Assembly (NCBI GenBank): GCA_034440615.1
Contig: JAOTOM010005125.1
Span: 473,501-537,500, forward strand
Length of the DNA stretch: 64,000 nucleotides
Origin: Ashinkailepas kermadecensis
Lineage: Eukaryota; Arthropoda; Thecostraca; Neolepadidae
Direction: 5' to 3'
Each line of letters opens with the position of its first letter. The stretch's first letter is position 1. Below the pieces are notes generated by a model, which worked only from the letters and a program-made list of their open reading frames with translations, was not told the origin of the DNA and made no database searches. Positions 1 through 15,700 of the stretch are shown here, in pieces. Position numbers and translations under genes: made by a program.

Positions 1-92
1 GTGTCACGTGACGTCACTCTCGGCCTTGTACCGCTGCTGTCACGTGACGTCACTCTCGGCCGTTGTACCGCTGCTGTGTCACGTGACGTGCC
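1..92. repeat. Minisatellite, about 37 bp x 2.4
   Basis: Two full copies and part of a third of a unit starting CACGTGACGTCACTCTCGGC lie directly upstream of the first visible zinc-finger exon. Each unit carries overlapping CACGTG (E-box) and TGACGTCA (CRE) palindromes. The array may continue left of the window. Confidence 0.85.
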
Positions 93-106
93 GTCGTCTC
101 CGCCAG

Positions 107-4018
<3,912 letters not shown>

Positions 4019-4084
4019 GGTCCCAGGTCTGAGGTCACCGACACACCGAGCCGTCAAGGTCACTGGCCAGTGTGGCGCGGCGGC

Positions 4085-4602
4085 TGCCGAGGAACGTCCG
4101 GCGGGAGGACTGCTGTGTGAGGACTGGTGTGGCAACCGGTCTGAGGACAGGGCTGAGGAAGGTCTCAGGGAACTGGTGCGAAGAAGATCGAGACCGGTGT
4201 GCGGAAGGTCGATACTGGTGCGATGAAGGTCGAGACTGGTGTGGGGAATTCTGAGTTCTGGTGCGAAGAAGGACTATGGCCTGGTCTGAGGGGTGGAGGT
4301 CTGTGGCGTAGTCTGAGGGGGTGGGGGTCTGTGGCCTGGTCTGAGGGGTGGAGGTCTGCGGCGTAGTCTGAGGGGGTGGGGGTCTGTGGCCTGGTCTGAG
4401 GGGTGGAGGTCTGTGGCCTGGTCTGAGGGATGGAGGTCTGTGGCCTGGTCTGATGGGTGGAGGTCTGTGGCCTGGTCTGAGGGGGTGGAGGTCTGTGGCC
4501 TGGTCTGAGGGCTGGAGGTCTGTGGCCTGGTCTGATGGGTGGAGGCTGTGGCCTGGCTGATGGGTGGAGGTCTGTGGCCTGGTCTGAGGGGTGGTGGTCT
4601 GA
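4085..4602. repeat. Minisatellite of about 27 bp 3' of the zinc-finger gene
   Basis: About 4170..4270 carries units like GAAGGTCGAGACTGGTGTG. About 4275..4600 carries some dozen units of GGTCTGTGGCCTGGTCTGAG plus GGGTGGA. The array probably lies in the 3' UTR or just past it. Confidence 0.85.
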
Positions 4603-4784
4603 CAATTGCTGTGATCACTGGCATTGACACCCAATCCGTGACTAAATTGACTCGCTTTATGCTTTGTTTCATCACATCAATGACAGTTTGTTTAGCTACC
4701 AACGCTGCCGAGCCCATGGTATTGTTGCAGTTTTTGATGTGCGCATTTTTGGTGTGCATATTCTTAGTTTGTCGGGCTTTTTAC

Positions 4785-4870
4785 TGGGGATGGCCGGCGG
4801 CATGGTGCCGACCTGTGAGCTGCCTGTGGCGGGGCGTGGGCTCGAGTCCCACCGGCCGCTCAGTGGGTGG
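4785..4870 (+). mobile_element. tRNA-derived SINE head (fragment)
   Basis: An A-box-like stretch (GGCGGCATGGTGCC) and a B-box-like GTGGGCTCGAGTCCCACC lie at tRNA-like spacing, followed by diverged 12- to 24-bp repeats (TGGTTGGAGTCCGCTCAGTG). There is no tRNA-like acceptor stem, so I call it a SINE remnant, not a tRNA gene. Confidence 0.45.
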
Positions 4871-5469
4871 TTGGAGTCCGCTCAGTGTGTGGTTGGAGTC
4901 CGCTCAGTGTGTGTGGTTGTCTCGACGACCCGGACCGTGTCTAGACACGTGGTGACGCGTCGGACGTTGGGCTAACATTGAGCTGTTGAGGCGGAGTTGT
5001 GGGGTCAGATGCGCTGTTGCCCTGAGGCCATGGTGCGTGGGTCGGGTGACCCGTGCACGGCAAAACAGCTGTCCTTGGGGCCATCCTGTGGCGTCTTTAG
5101 ATCCTGTGTGTATGTAGTATTGATGTATTGTCCACCTTCGTCGCCTCACGAGATGTTAGTCACCTCATCACTAGTCGCAAACGTTCTTCAAGGTCACTGG
5201 GTTGCTTGTGGTCGCCAAAAAGCAGGGAGCGCGCGAGTTTAGGCAACACCCGCCACCAGGCTATGTTTCAAAGTCCGTCGGCTGTGTGGACATGTGTTTG
5301 GGTTGCTCGCAAGATTCACACCATTGAACGCCACGCCCAGGCCGGTTTGAGATTTCCTCGGATAGTGTGCGAATGTGGGCGGCTGGAAAAGGCGATGGAC
5401 AAGACCACCTCGCCGGTCGGGTCTTGCTCCAGGCCATCCATGCCGTGTACGGTAGTATCTTGCCTGTCA

Positions 5470-5545
5470 AATCAGGTCAGATCAATGGGCGCTATATGAC
5501 CATTGCAGTCGATGCGCCCTTTAAACCCAAATAACAAACAGGTCA
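5470..5545 (+). repeat. LINE/SINE 3'-end-like hairpin and tail
   Basis: GGGCGCTATATGACC ... GCGCCC forms a stem (about 5487..5520), followed by TTTAAACCCAAATAACAAAC. The layout matches the 3' end of the LINE fragment at 25.6-26.0 kb. Confidence 0.45.
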
Positions 5546-5621
5546 GGTCAGGTGGAGGGAAGCGCTAGCTCAAACGGATCGGAAGGAAATATCAGCACAC
5601 GCAAAGTGAGGCAAGAAAGCT

Positions 5622-5765
5622 ATTCCTGGGTGAGGAATCCATCCCAAAGTGAGGAAAAAAAGCTATCCCTAGAGTGAGGCAAGCAAACCATTTTTGAGTG
5701 AGGAATCCATCCCCAAAATGAGGAAAGGAAGCCATCCTGGAGTGAAGAAAGAAAGCCATCTCTTT
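5622..5765. repeat. Minisatellite of about 33 bp
   Basis: Imperfect units of GTGAGGAATCCATCCC and GTGAGGAAAGAAAGCCATC type, about four copies, in the region between the zinc-finger and membrane-protein genes. Confidence 0.75.
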
Positions 5766-6004
5766 TGTTGACTATGTGGCTTTCGTTTGTCAGCCTCCGG
5801 CTCCGCACAGAGAGGTCAGTGGCCGGACTGTGACCTCGTGGTGGTTCGACGTCCGGCTCCGCACGAGGGTCAGTGCGGACGTTGGTCGGTCTCCGACGTC
5901 TGCGCTGTTCCGTAACGCGTCGCGTCGTGGGTCGGCGTGACTCGGAAGCGAAGCAGGCTCTGTTGGCTGCGCTAGTTTGATCTCAGTCGAGTGTCGTACA
6001 CTGG

Positions 6005-6272
6005 ACGTCCCGATTACGCCTGCCGTACCCGGCCTGTGTGTCGTGCTGCTGTTCGCCTGTCACGATGACGCCTGCCGTACCCTGCCTGTGTGTCGTGCTG
6101 CTGTTCGCCTGTCACGATGACGCCTGCCGTACCCGGCCTGGGTGTCGTGCTGCTGTTCGCCTGTCACGATGACGCCTGCCGTACCCGGCCTGTGTGTCGT
6201 GCTGCTGTTCGCCTGTCACGATGACGCCTGCCGTACCCTGCCTGTGTGTCGTGCTGCTGTTCGCCTGTTCGC
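6005..6272. repeat. 51-bp minisatellite x 5
   Basis: Highly similar units of TGTCACGATGACGCCTGCCG followed by TACCCGGCCTGTGTGTCGTG and CTGCTGTTCGCC. The period is a multiple of three, so frames stay open across it on both strands without implying a gene. Confidence 0.9.
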
Positions 6273-6960
6273 GTGGTGCTGTTGAGAACGACTGCGCTGT
6301 GTCGGTGTGGCGCCTCGCACAGGGAAGATGGCCGTGCATTTATGATGTGTTAGCTGGGCAGAACGATGTGTTTTGTGTGGTTTACTGATAATGTCTATGG
6401 AATGATCAGTGCTGGCATTTTACTGGATTCAGTTTTGGCTGAAGTGGAAGATTTGGTCGAAAAAACGGCGGACGTCACACGTGATGAAGCAGAATATGGG
6501 CGTCGTTGGTGTTCACAAAATCCACCAGTGACGAAAAACCCGCACGTGAGCCATTTTGAAGCACGTGCGCAACATTTTCCCCCGACTTTGAGGGAGAAGT
6601 GGCGTTCCGGATGAGAAGCTTGTTGGAAATGACAGGCTATTTTCCCTCCATCCCCTGGAAGGGGAGCGTCTGGTTCCTTGTCGACGCTTGCAGGGAAGGC
6701 TGAAGATCTCTCACCAAGTCATGGGGTTTAAAGTCCTTATCTTCAGAATATATTTTCGGGTTGAATAGGGAAAATCGCAAATAACATTAACAGGGTAGTA
6801 ACAGGGTAGTATACTAGGGGGGGGGGGTCTGGAATCCCGACCCGCCCGGGATCTCCAGCCATGCTTGTAGGCGGTATATTGTCTCGACTACTACACACCG
6901 GACGGCGGTATATTGCAGAAGTTATCATATCTTTTCCGAAATAAATTTGACGTGTGAATA
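6273..6960. other. Intergenic stretch with no gene supported
   Basis: An 82-codon frame at 6366..6614 has no recognisable domain, no splice context and no flanking exon. A G-run lies near 6820. I see nothing else. Confidence 0.4.
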
Positions 6961-6965
6961 TTTTT

Positions 6966-7806
6966 TAGGTCGGGTCATCCACGCTCACTTAGTTGAGGTC
7001 AAGTGAGGTCATCTCCAAATACGTTCAACCAGTCGCCACGCTTGAACGAGTAAAAATACGTAAATGCAACTTTCAGAATTTGTTATCTTTAGAGACTCGC
7101 CAAAACGCACCAGATGATTTTTTGTAATACAAAAATTGCGCTTTTCATGACTATTTGTCTTGCATATTTTACCATTAGAGCTAAAATAGAAGATTCGGGC
7201 TAAAGTAAGCACTTGTATTAGCTTACGTTTGCTTAAAATAGCGTTTCTCGGTGCGCTACATCAATAAAATTCAAATGATCGAAACCTAATTACTGAAAAG
7301 TCTATAAAAGTAACAATTTGTATTGTTGGCTGCGGAACCATTTTAGGACCATCGTCGATTTCGCCTTCCTTTTCTGCTTTCAAATATGTTTTTGAAAACT
7401 TACCCAAAATGAATTCTGCGAAGCCAAAAACATGAAGTCAGTTGTGGTCTCATCAACACCCTTAGTGACTTCACTTTTGAGGTGAGAAAATCTGACGTAC
7501 TCACGCAATCTGATGTTTGAGGGTGCGAGAATCTGACCGAGAGGACGGGTTAACAGGACGACGGTTCCTGTTTATCGCATCGCTTTTCATCGCCTTTCAC
7601 GCTCATGGGCAAATATGAAAATCAAGAAGTTTGAAAACACAAAATTTAAAAAATCATCTGGTACCCTTTGTTGCGTCCATAAAGATAAGTTAACGCTGAA
7701 AGTTTCATTCAAGTATCCTTACCCATTAAAGCGTAAAGACTGGTTAAACTTTCTCGAGGTGACCTTACTTCACCTCGAATAACTAAGTGACCGTGGATGA
7801 CCGGAT
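6966..7806. mobile_element. Foldback element with long inverted arms, about 0.84 kb
   Basis: The left end (GGTCATCCACGCTCACTTAG, from 6974) is the inverted, diverged copy of the right end near 7805. The match continues inward for at least 200 bp: ACCAGATGATTTTTT near 7110 pairs with the inverse near 7650..7665, and AACCAGT near 7027 with 7739..7745. No transposase frame lies inside, so this is a non-autonomous, MITE-like or foldback element. Confidence 0.75.
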
Positions 7807-7914
7807 CTAAAAATATTTGCACATGTCAAAATGTATGTGTAAAAGGTATGCCAAATTTAGGCGCGCTGCAGCTCGCCGTTTTTCACTATTCGCAGAAAAC
7901 CTTAGGGGGGGGGA

Positions 7915-8335
7915 AGAACCCCGAGACGGCAAGGGTTAAGGCCCCGCTGTGTTCACTTGTGCCCCGACGCAAGCTTGTGGGGCCCTAGCGCGATTTTTCG
8001 GGTATGGGCGCGATTTCTCATGGCCCCGGTGCATTTTTTCGGGCCAAGGCGCGTGGTTCCAGGAGCCCGACGCGATTTGTTCGGAACATCTTCTGAATTG
8101 TCCGAAGTGCAGGACCCGGCGTGATGTTTCGTGGCAGCAGTCCCATATTTGTATGCCCCACCGCGATTTGTCGACCCCTGGTACGTTTTGTCGGGTCCCT
8201 CGACATTTTTTAGGTCTCTGGCGGAATTCTTGGAGGTCCAGAGCGATTTTCCCATGTATTCTCCCAGCGATTTTCGTCATGGTCATAGTCATTTCATCTT
8301 CAACCCTGCTGATCACGTCAAGCTGGCAATGATGG
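7915..8335. repeat. Degenerate repeat of about 25-30 bp
   Basis: A GCGCGATTT(T/G)TCGGG-like core recurs at irregular spacing, about ten times, just upstream of the membrane-protein gene. The copies are very diverged, so this is an old array. Confidence 0.5.
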
Positions 8336-8597
8336 GTCTTTCGCTGGCCATGGGAGGCAGCGCCCATCGTAATCCGCCAGCCCGGTCGCTATAACACTAC
8401 ACCACCTCGCCATTTCCACTAACTCAAAAACATATCTTTTGGTGCACCATATTGGCACGTGTAACGTCTTTGCAACGGGCTGGACTTCTGCGATGGCATA
8501 AAGTATGCTTAATGCTTAAATTTACTTCCTGTACGTATACTCATAAGATAGCAAGACAGCAGACATATTGTCATGTAAATCCGCGTTTGCTGTGAGA

Positions 8598-8626
8598 ATA
8601 AAAAGGTGACGCAGACAGCATCAGTA
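8598..8626 (+). promoter_or_regulatory. Candidate core promoter (TATA-like plus TCAGT initiator)
   Basis: ATAAAAAG at 8598..8605 lies about 24 bp before a TCAGT initiator (A+1 at 8623), the arthropod-type Inr. It sits 246 bp upstream of the ATG at 8869 on the same strand. No downstream element at +28 is visible. The call rests on motif spacing only. Confidence 0.4.
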
Positions 8627-8868
8627 TTTCGAAAAGCTTGGGACATCACGAGCTATTTGCTGAGAAGCACGGTGGAAGGCGTTGCTGCGATTATGCCATG
8701 CGCTAATACATTTTTTTTTTAGTTTCAATCGCCTGTAGAAGTTGTCTTGTTTGCATTCATGTAGCATTTCATTTGATCCCTTGTCTTTTTCTTTGTTTGG
8801 TGATTGCCATAGGCCTAAATTGTTTCATGTTCATCATGTGATGCTTATAATTAGTAACTCCTGTCACG

Positions 8869-9741
8869 ATGGCAAAACAACGTTTAACCATCACAAGTGT
8901 TTTGTGTTTCGTTCTGTTTGTCTTACCCTTACTCCACCGGGCATCTAGTCAAAGTGAAGATGCAGCAGACAGTTTGAGAGAGTTCAATGAATTGTGGGCA
9001 AAAGCCAAAACGGATAAGACGTGGGGTAGCAATATACCTTACGCAGACCTCAAGGCATACACCGATCTCACAATTACAGAAATGGCACCTATGTACGATG
9101 AGAGTATCAAGTCCTTCGTATACAAGTATTACGTCGACGCCAATCTCGCAGTGTACAAGAAGTATTTATTCCAGCAAATTATCGACGAATGGTTCTTGCA
9201 TGTGCCGTGCTACGAGATGAAGGATCTGGCGGTCGACAAGCCGCTGAAATGCCCTCCGGAAAACCCCCAGTTCCGGAGCGGCCCGATGGCCGCCGAGCTG
9301 GAGGGCGCCGCGTGCATCACCGACAAGTTCGGCTGCAACATTGCGTACAACAGCGTCTTCAAGATGTACATCATCTCGATCGACGACCTGCGCCGCTGCG
9401 GCCCGGGCAAGATCCACGCGTTCGTGGCGCGCACGCTGGGCGTGCGCAGTCCGATCCAGGAGCCCGACCGCGACGAACACGTCACCGTCAACTTCGAGAA
9501 CGTCGAGATCGGTCTGTCGGAGGGCTCCTTCGAGAGCGACTACTGGCGCGACGGCTACGCGCCGCTGCTGCAGGACCTAGACAACTGCCGCAAGACCAGC
9601 GAGGAGGTGTACCAGATGAAGACGGCCGTGTTCAAGCACGGCGTGTTCGACTACGGCTCGGTGCTGGTGCCCGAGACGTTCCAGTACTCGGATCCGATTG
9701 ACCCGCGACCTGTGACCGTCACCAAGGAGATCTACGAACAG
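8869..9741 (+). CDS. Membrane-protein gene, exon 1 (signal peptide and N-terminal ectodomain)
   Basis: 291 codons from the ATG at 8869; the donor CAG|GTGAGA leaves phase 0. The start was chosen because the next residues form a clean signal peptide (basic MAKQR, then a hydrophobic core ending near ASSQ). It holds six cysteines. From about 9240 the exon becomes strongly GC-rich at third positions. Confidence 0.9.
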
Positions 9742-12700
9742 GTGAGATGGTGTGCTTGACCTACCCGGGTGTGACTATGCTTGGTGGTGCAGTTCGGCGC
9801 AGGTACGAAGAGGAAATATACTAGGTCATTGATTAGCTTCATTATCTGTTTCATTGTTAGTTTATCTAATATTTGTATTCTATCTTAGCATTTATTTGTT
9901 TGATCGCTGATGACTTCATTTTAGAGCATGCAATCATCAGCAGGGTGACGGTCGCTTAAAAGTCGTGCTTTCTTGTTATCGCATATCCGAATTTCGATCA
10001 ATATGCCCTTTATGCCGATTCTACTTTTGAAAAGTACGCCACTTTAGCGAGACGACAGGGATCTAAACCGACCACTCCGTGGATCTGTAGTATCAAGCTG
10101 TATAATGAACGTGGTACATTAACATGCCGTCATATATTGCTCATTTACCACTAAACCTGCCATATTAATATGTAATGTATATTATATATATATGTATGAA
10201 TATGTATGCATGCATATATACAATTGCAACTTCAACAATTTCACGCGTAGCATGTAGTCAATGTAAGCGGAAATTGCTCCCTAGGTTTGAGGTTTATTAA
10301 AATAGGCACTTCGGCCTCCTAAGGCCATTTCGTGCCGTGAAGAAGAAAAAAAACAATTATGGTGTAAAAGTCCAATTATGATTCCTGGAACAAGTTTGTT
10401 TGTCTGAGAAAGATTAAAAGTAGTTTGATTATAAAAGGGTGTTGATCTCCCAGTAGTGTGGGCAAAGAAAGGGCGATGTTGTGTGTCCGGCAGTAATTAG
10501 TAAGTGTTCTTCGAGGTCTATAGTATTGTTGAGTGTAGAAGTATATATGTGACTGTAAGATGGGTGTTGCATGATGGGCATGAAGGTCGAGGCGAAGCAG
10601 TGTAAATATATCTATGGGTGAGAAAAGTATGCCCAATGCGTAAACGTGATAGGACTTTTTCTTCGTGTCGGTTTAAAAAAAAGTTGATGTCCATGGTTCA
10701 ACAGTAGGTTTAATAAGTCGTAATTGTGCATGGTTTGTTTTTTTTGTGTCCAGTTTTGAGTAAAAAAATGTCGAATTCTCTGTTGTATTGATGATTTAAT
10801 GCCGTCAAAATGTCGTGGAGTTTCTATAATGTTTGGAAGTTGTAATGATTATTTAGCTAATTTGTCGGCTTCTTCGTTTCCTGGGATGCCGCAGTGGCTG
10901 GGCACCCACAGGAAACGGACCCTCACGCCCATCATGTAAAGTGTTTGAAGTGTGTCATAGATGGAAATATGGCAATGGTGTGAAAAGGAAAGTGAAGAAA
11001 GTGATTGAAGAACAGATTTTGAGTCAGAACAAATAACAACGCTGCGCATGGGGTGACAAAGGAAACGATTACGAATATAACGAAGGGCAATTATGGCGTG
11101 TAATTGCGCGAATGGCGTGTAATTCGGCGATGAAAATGGAAGTTCCGTTTGGTAGGCGATGTTGTGTTGTATGTGTACCCGAAACTATGGCGTTTCCTGT
11201 AGTGTTAGCATCCTTAGATCCGTCAGTAAAGATAAAGGGAACATGGCGATATCGAGACCGAAGCTGGTGGAATTTTTGCTTGACATATTCTGGACAAAGT
11301 TGTGATTTTGCGGTGGTGGTTAGATAAGTCACGTGACGTCCGGCCGTCTGCCACGGTGGTGTAGTTGGTGGAGTAATAACAGTAATGTGTCGAATATTAT
11401 ATTGAAGTTCTGTAGAAAATGTTTTGACACGAGATGCTATGGTGAGGCCAGTTCTTTTTTCCGATGGACCGAGAAAATCATGATTTAGATTTGGAAGAAC
11501 GTGCAAGGATGTGTGTGTGGGGTGGTTTTCGTGAAATTGAATTCTTGAGGCATACCTAAGTGCATGTTGCATTCGTCTAAGAGCTAATAGAGGGATTCCT
11601 GCTTCGGTGTCTAAGGAAATGATGGGTGAAGTAGTCATTGCACCGAGTGCGATACGGATAAATTTATTTTGAATGGTGTCCAAAATTTTTAAGGAGTATG
11701 TGCTGGCACTGGCATATACTACGGAACCATATTATATTATGGGTAGAACTAAATATTTGTAAAGTAGTAGAAGTGTATGGCGATCGTCTCCAACTGATGA
11801 AGAAATGATGCATCGAAATAGATTGAGTCGGTGAAAACATTTGTTCTGGATGTGTTTCATGTGTTTATGCATTGAAAGCCTGCGGTCAAAAACAATACCA
11901 AGAAATTTAAATAAATTTACAAAAGGTATGTGGCTGCTCCCGATGTGAAGCGGTGTATTTGGGTTTCGGCATGGTGTCGATTTACTAAATATCAGTGCTG
12001 CAGATTTTGGGGCCGAAAAAATGAGACCATACTTCAGGGACCATTCGTGTATTCTGTCAAGTGTGTTTTGCAAGCGTATTAAACAATGTTCATAATTTTT
12101 GCCGGAGCACCAAGTTGCGCTATCATCTGTAAATAGTGAATATGATTTTTTGGCAGGCATGTCATCGAACAGATCATTAATGATAATGTTAAATAATACT
12201 GGTGAAAGACAACTTCCCTGTGCAAGGCCGTTCTGAAGATAATGTGGATCGGAAATGGCTGACCGACACCTGATGTGGAATCGACGAGAACCTGATAAAA
12301 AACCTACTAAATAAGTATGTCCCACGCTGGGCTATGGGCATTAAAATCGCCAAATAAAATGAAAGGATTCTTGAAATGTGCTATAAGATTTTCTAATTTT
12401 GTCAAAAATTGTGTGTTGTCGGTTTGTGGTGGAATATAAATCGAACATACATCTATATTCCTACCATGCAAACGTACAGTACAAGCTACTGCTTGTAATG
12501 GTGAATTAAGCGTTATTTGTGTATGTGTAAAATCCTTGTTGATGTAAAGTGCTGTACCGCCATGCGATGTGGTCCACGGACCTCGTCGTGACGGTACAGT
12601 GAGTAACTGAAAATATTTAAGTTATATGTATAATTTGGCAAAAACCATGTTTCTTGGAGTGCGATTAGAATTGTTGTGATAATACTGAAGAAAGCTTTAA

Positions 12701-15700
12701 TTTCGGCCCATTTGGATAATAAACTATGGCAATTCCACTGTAAAAATGTAGACATTGGGAGAAAAAGTGTTAATGTTTGTCGGCACCTTTCGGTGCATGC
12801 CGATGCCAAGAGTGAAGCTCCGGCGGACACGTGGGTTGGGTGCGGACGGCGGCGGTGGACCCGCCAGAGCCGTCCGGCCGACCGGTGACCTTGGCGAGGT
12901 CACGGCGGCCGGTTACTGCCGCGGGGAAGCCCGCCGGCTGGAAGTCGGTCGCGTCACGTGGGCGCCGGCCTGCACTAGACGTGCAGGGCTCGATCGGTGG
13001 CCCGCTGATGGTGAACGGGAAGTTGCTCCCGCAGCCGAATGACTAAGGGGCCTGTCACTCTTTCCTGTGGTGGTCCGCTTGTTAGGAGCTAGAGTGGTAG
13101 GTGTATCGGGAACCGGAGTTATTTGTGTCGTCATGGTGATTTGTTTTAGTTTGGTGAGTGGTGCCAGGCCTGGTATAAGTTCTGTTTGTGTGGACGTGGA
13201 ATTTGTTTTGACGCGATGTGTAGAGGGAGCAATGGTGGCCGCCTGGGCGTACGTTTTGGTGGTCGGGGTGGTGGCTTCGACGGTCCTCCGGGCCTGCGGG
13301 TAGGAGACACCGGTCGTGGCCTTGACGGCGCAAACCTCTCTCCCGTCGCCAGACTGGACAGAGGTTGGAAGTGGTGAGGTGGTCGGATGAGTTGCAGCTG
13401 AGGCAATGGGCAGGTTTGAAGCAGGTGGAGTCAGGATGGGGTGGTTCACCACACTTCGGGCAGCGGGCTGTTTGGCGACACGTCTTACTGCCATGCCCGA
13501 AGCGCTGGCAATTGAAACAGCGGAGGGGATTGGGAATAAATACTCGGACTTGGTATCGGATGTAGCCGGCGAGGAGAGTCTTGGGAAGAGTGGTAGAGTT
13601 GAAGGTGAGGACAAGGAGGCTTGTATCCCATTTCTGGCCGTCTTTAAAGGAGGTGATTCGGTGGACGTGGGTCACCCCCGCCGGCTGAGCTCCGTTTGGA
13701 TATCCGCTTCGGACATGAAGCGGAGCTCCGGCGCGAAGATAGTGCCCTTGGTGGAGTTGCGGTTGGAGTGGAGTGATATGGTGACGGATTTACCACAAAA
13801 CGTGGTGGCACGGAGGAGGGCTTTGGTCTGGGCTCGGGTTTGGATTTTGATGACAAGGGTTCCGTTGGCAGGGGCTTCGATATCAGGATTGGCTAAAGAG
13901 CAGATAGAGAGGAGTTGTTTGGTCGGCCAGAAAACGTTAATACGGCGGAAGGAAACGGATTCCTCGACAGTCTTGACTACTATGAAAGAGCCAGCACTGT
14001 CGAGGTAGGGTTCGATGGGTTCAGGTTGGGATGGCGTGGTCTGGTTAGGGCGTGTGTCTGCGGCGTGGAGAGTGATGGTCTGGTCGGAATTGCGAGCCGA
14101 GGTTGTAGTCTTGGTACGAACGGGGGTGGGTGAGGAACAAAGGGCTTCCATGGCGTCGTCCAAAGGAATTGTCCGGCGCGGGTCATCAACGGTGGTATCG
14201 AGAGGTGGGACATCATGTGCAGAGTCCGGGGTCGCGCGATGGTCGTCAGGTGTAGCGAGTGGTGGAAATTCCGTCTCGGAGTCCGGTGGCGAGCTGGGGT
14301 CTGCATCCTTCTTTCGTTTTTTCCCCATCGCGGGGAAAAAACCTACCTAATGAAATATAAATAAACGAGAACACTCAGAAACATAGGGAATGGAAATACG
14401 ATGAGGGAAAAACAAATCCACGTTGGGTGACAGGTGTCACCCCTAGAAACGAACGAAAAGAGGACAGGTGTCGCCCCACGAAAATGAAAAATAAAGAACT
14501 GTGGCGACGGGCAGTCAATCGCGCCAAAACTGGCAGGACGGAGTAGTCAATGAGCTCTGGATATCTGTGAGTGTATAATACTGAATACTCCATGCTCCCC
14601 AGGTTGTAAAAGTCATCCTAATACACCCACCAACGATACCGCCCAGTTGTGTTTCTGCCCACCTCTGCTGAAACTCTCCGCGTCACAAACGGCCCGCCGT
14701 ATCAGACACTCACACCTGAGTACGCCGGGTGGCCTTCTGCACCCTTCTGCACCCTTCTGCACCCTTCTGCACTCAGGTGCGTCTGGACCGGTCAAAGTAT
14801 GGCAGCGACTTCCGACTGAAGCTGACCGGAAACGACCTGTTCCGCATGCGGCTCTACTTGACCTGCGGCAGCAACAGCAAGTGCTTCAAGAAGGACGGCG
14901 TCTGCAAAAACATGGGTGGGTAGGGCGTGATGTGTGGGGTTTGTGGCGGTGGCAGACCGACATAATTTATCTAGAATCTAGAACAACGTCTGATGACTGA
15001 AGGGAGGAGGGATTCACTTCTTTTATGCCCCGCTCATGGATCGACTAGTGGCGTGAGGAGTAAAACAATGGGAAGCTAAACTTATGAAGGCAATTTTGAC
15101 TTCATAAGCTGAAGGAATTCGATGTGATTGCTTCGAATTTGGATGCTGGTCTCTTGATGCAAAGTCCACCTTTCCGGTTAACTTCAATGCAGTATAAAGG
15201 CAGTACACACTGCAGTGCAGTATAAACTGCAGCCCCGTCAGTGAAGACCAAATGAGAATAAGTAAAAAAGACATTCAAAGTGGATAAAAGTCGCATCTGA
15301 AAGAAATACCAGTAGATGTGTTGATCTTACGTTTTGTCCGCGGTGAATTTTGCCATTACACTGCTGTTCGTTTGGCTTCAGTCTCTATTCAGTCTTTCCA
15401 CTTCTGATTTGGCGTCCTTTGAATTCGTGCACTTGCTTTGTTGTTGCTGCAACGTGTCGTGCATTCTTCACTCTTCGCAGCTAAACCACACCACTCGGTA
15501 TCACTGCATAGCTTAACTTATCCAGTCTCCTGCAAGAGCCCGCAGAAACGACCAATCTGCTCATGGAGTATTCAGTACTATCCGCTCATACAATATCAGA
15601 GCGCGCTGACTACTCCGCTGTGCGATAATCTTGGCGCGACTGACTGCTTGTTACAGCAGTTTATATTTTTCATTTTCGTGGGGCGACACCTGTCCTCTTT

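Larger units (their letters stand above)
10288..14595 (-). mobile_element. Non-LTR retrotransposon copy 1 (I/Jockey superfamily, RNase H type)
   Basis: A degenerate LINE in antisense within intron 1 of the membrane-protein gene. In element order: 5' region (about 14595..14330), ORF1 with gag-type CCHC knuckles, ORF2 with AP-endonuclease, reverse transcriptase, RNase H and a C-terminal region, then a 3' hairpin and tail near 10290..10340. It aligns to copy 2 (15562..21275) from the first shared bases (ATGGAGTATTCAGTA) to the 3' AGGAGGCCGAAG. It is about 1.4 kb shorter because of an internal deletion near 12325. Frameshifts and stops make it inactive. The clade within the superfamily is not determined. 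Confidence 0.9.

Noticed and set aside
6366..6614. 82-codon frame as a small gene
   Set aside because: No domain, signal or splice context that I can support.
9189..9701. 170-codon Arg-rich frame overlapping exon 1
   Set aside because: Shadow frame of the GC-rich coding exon of the membrane-protein gene.
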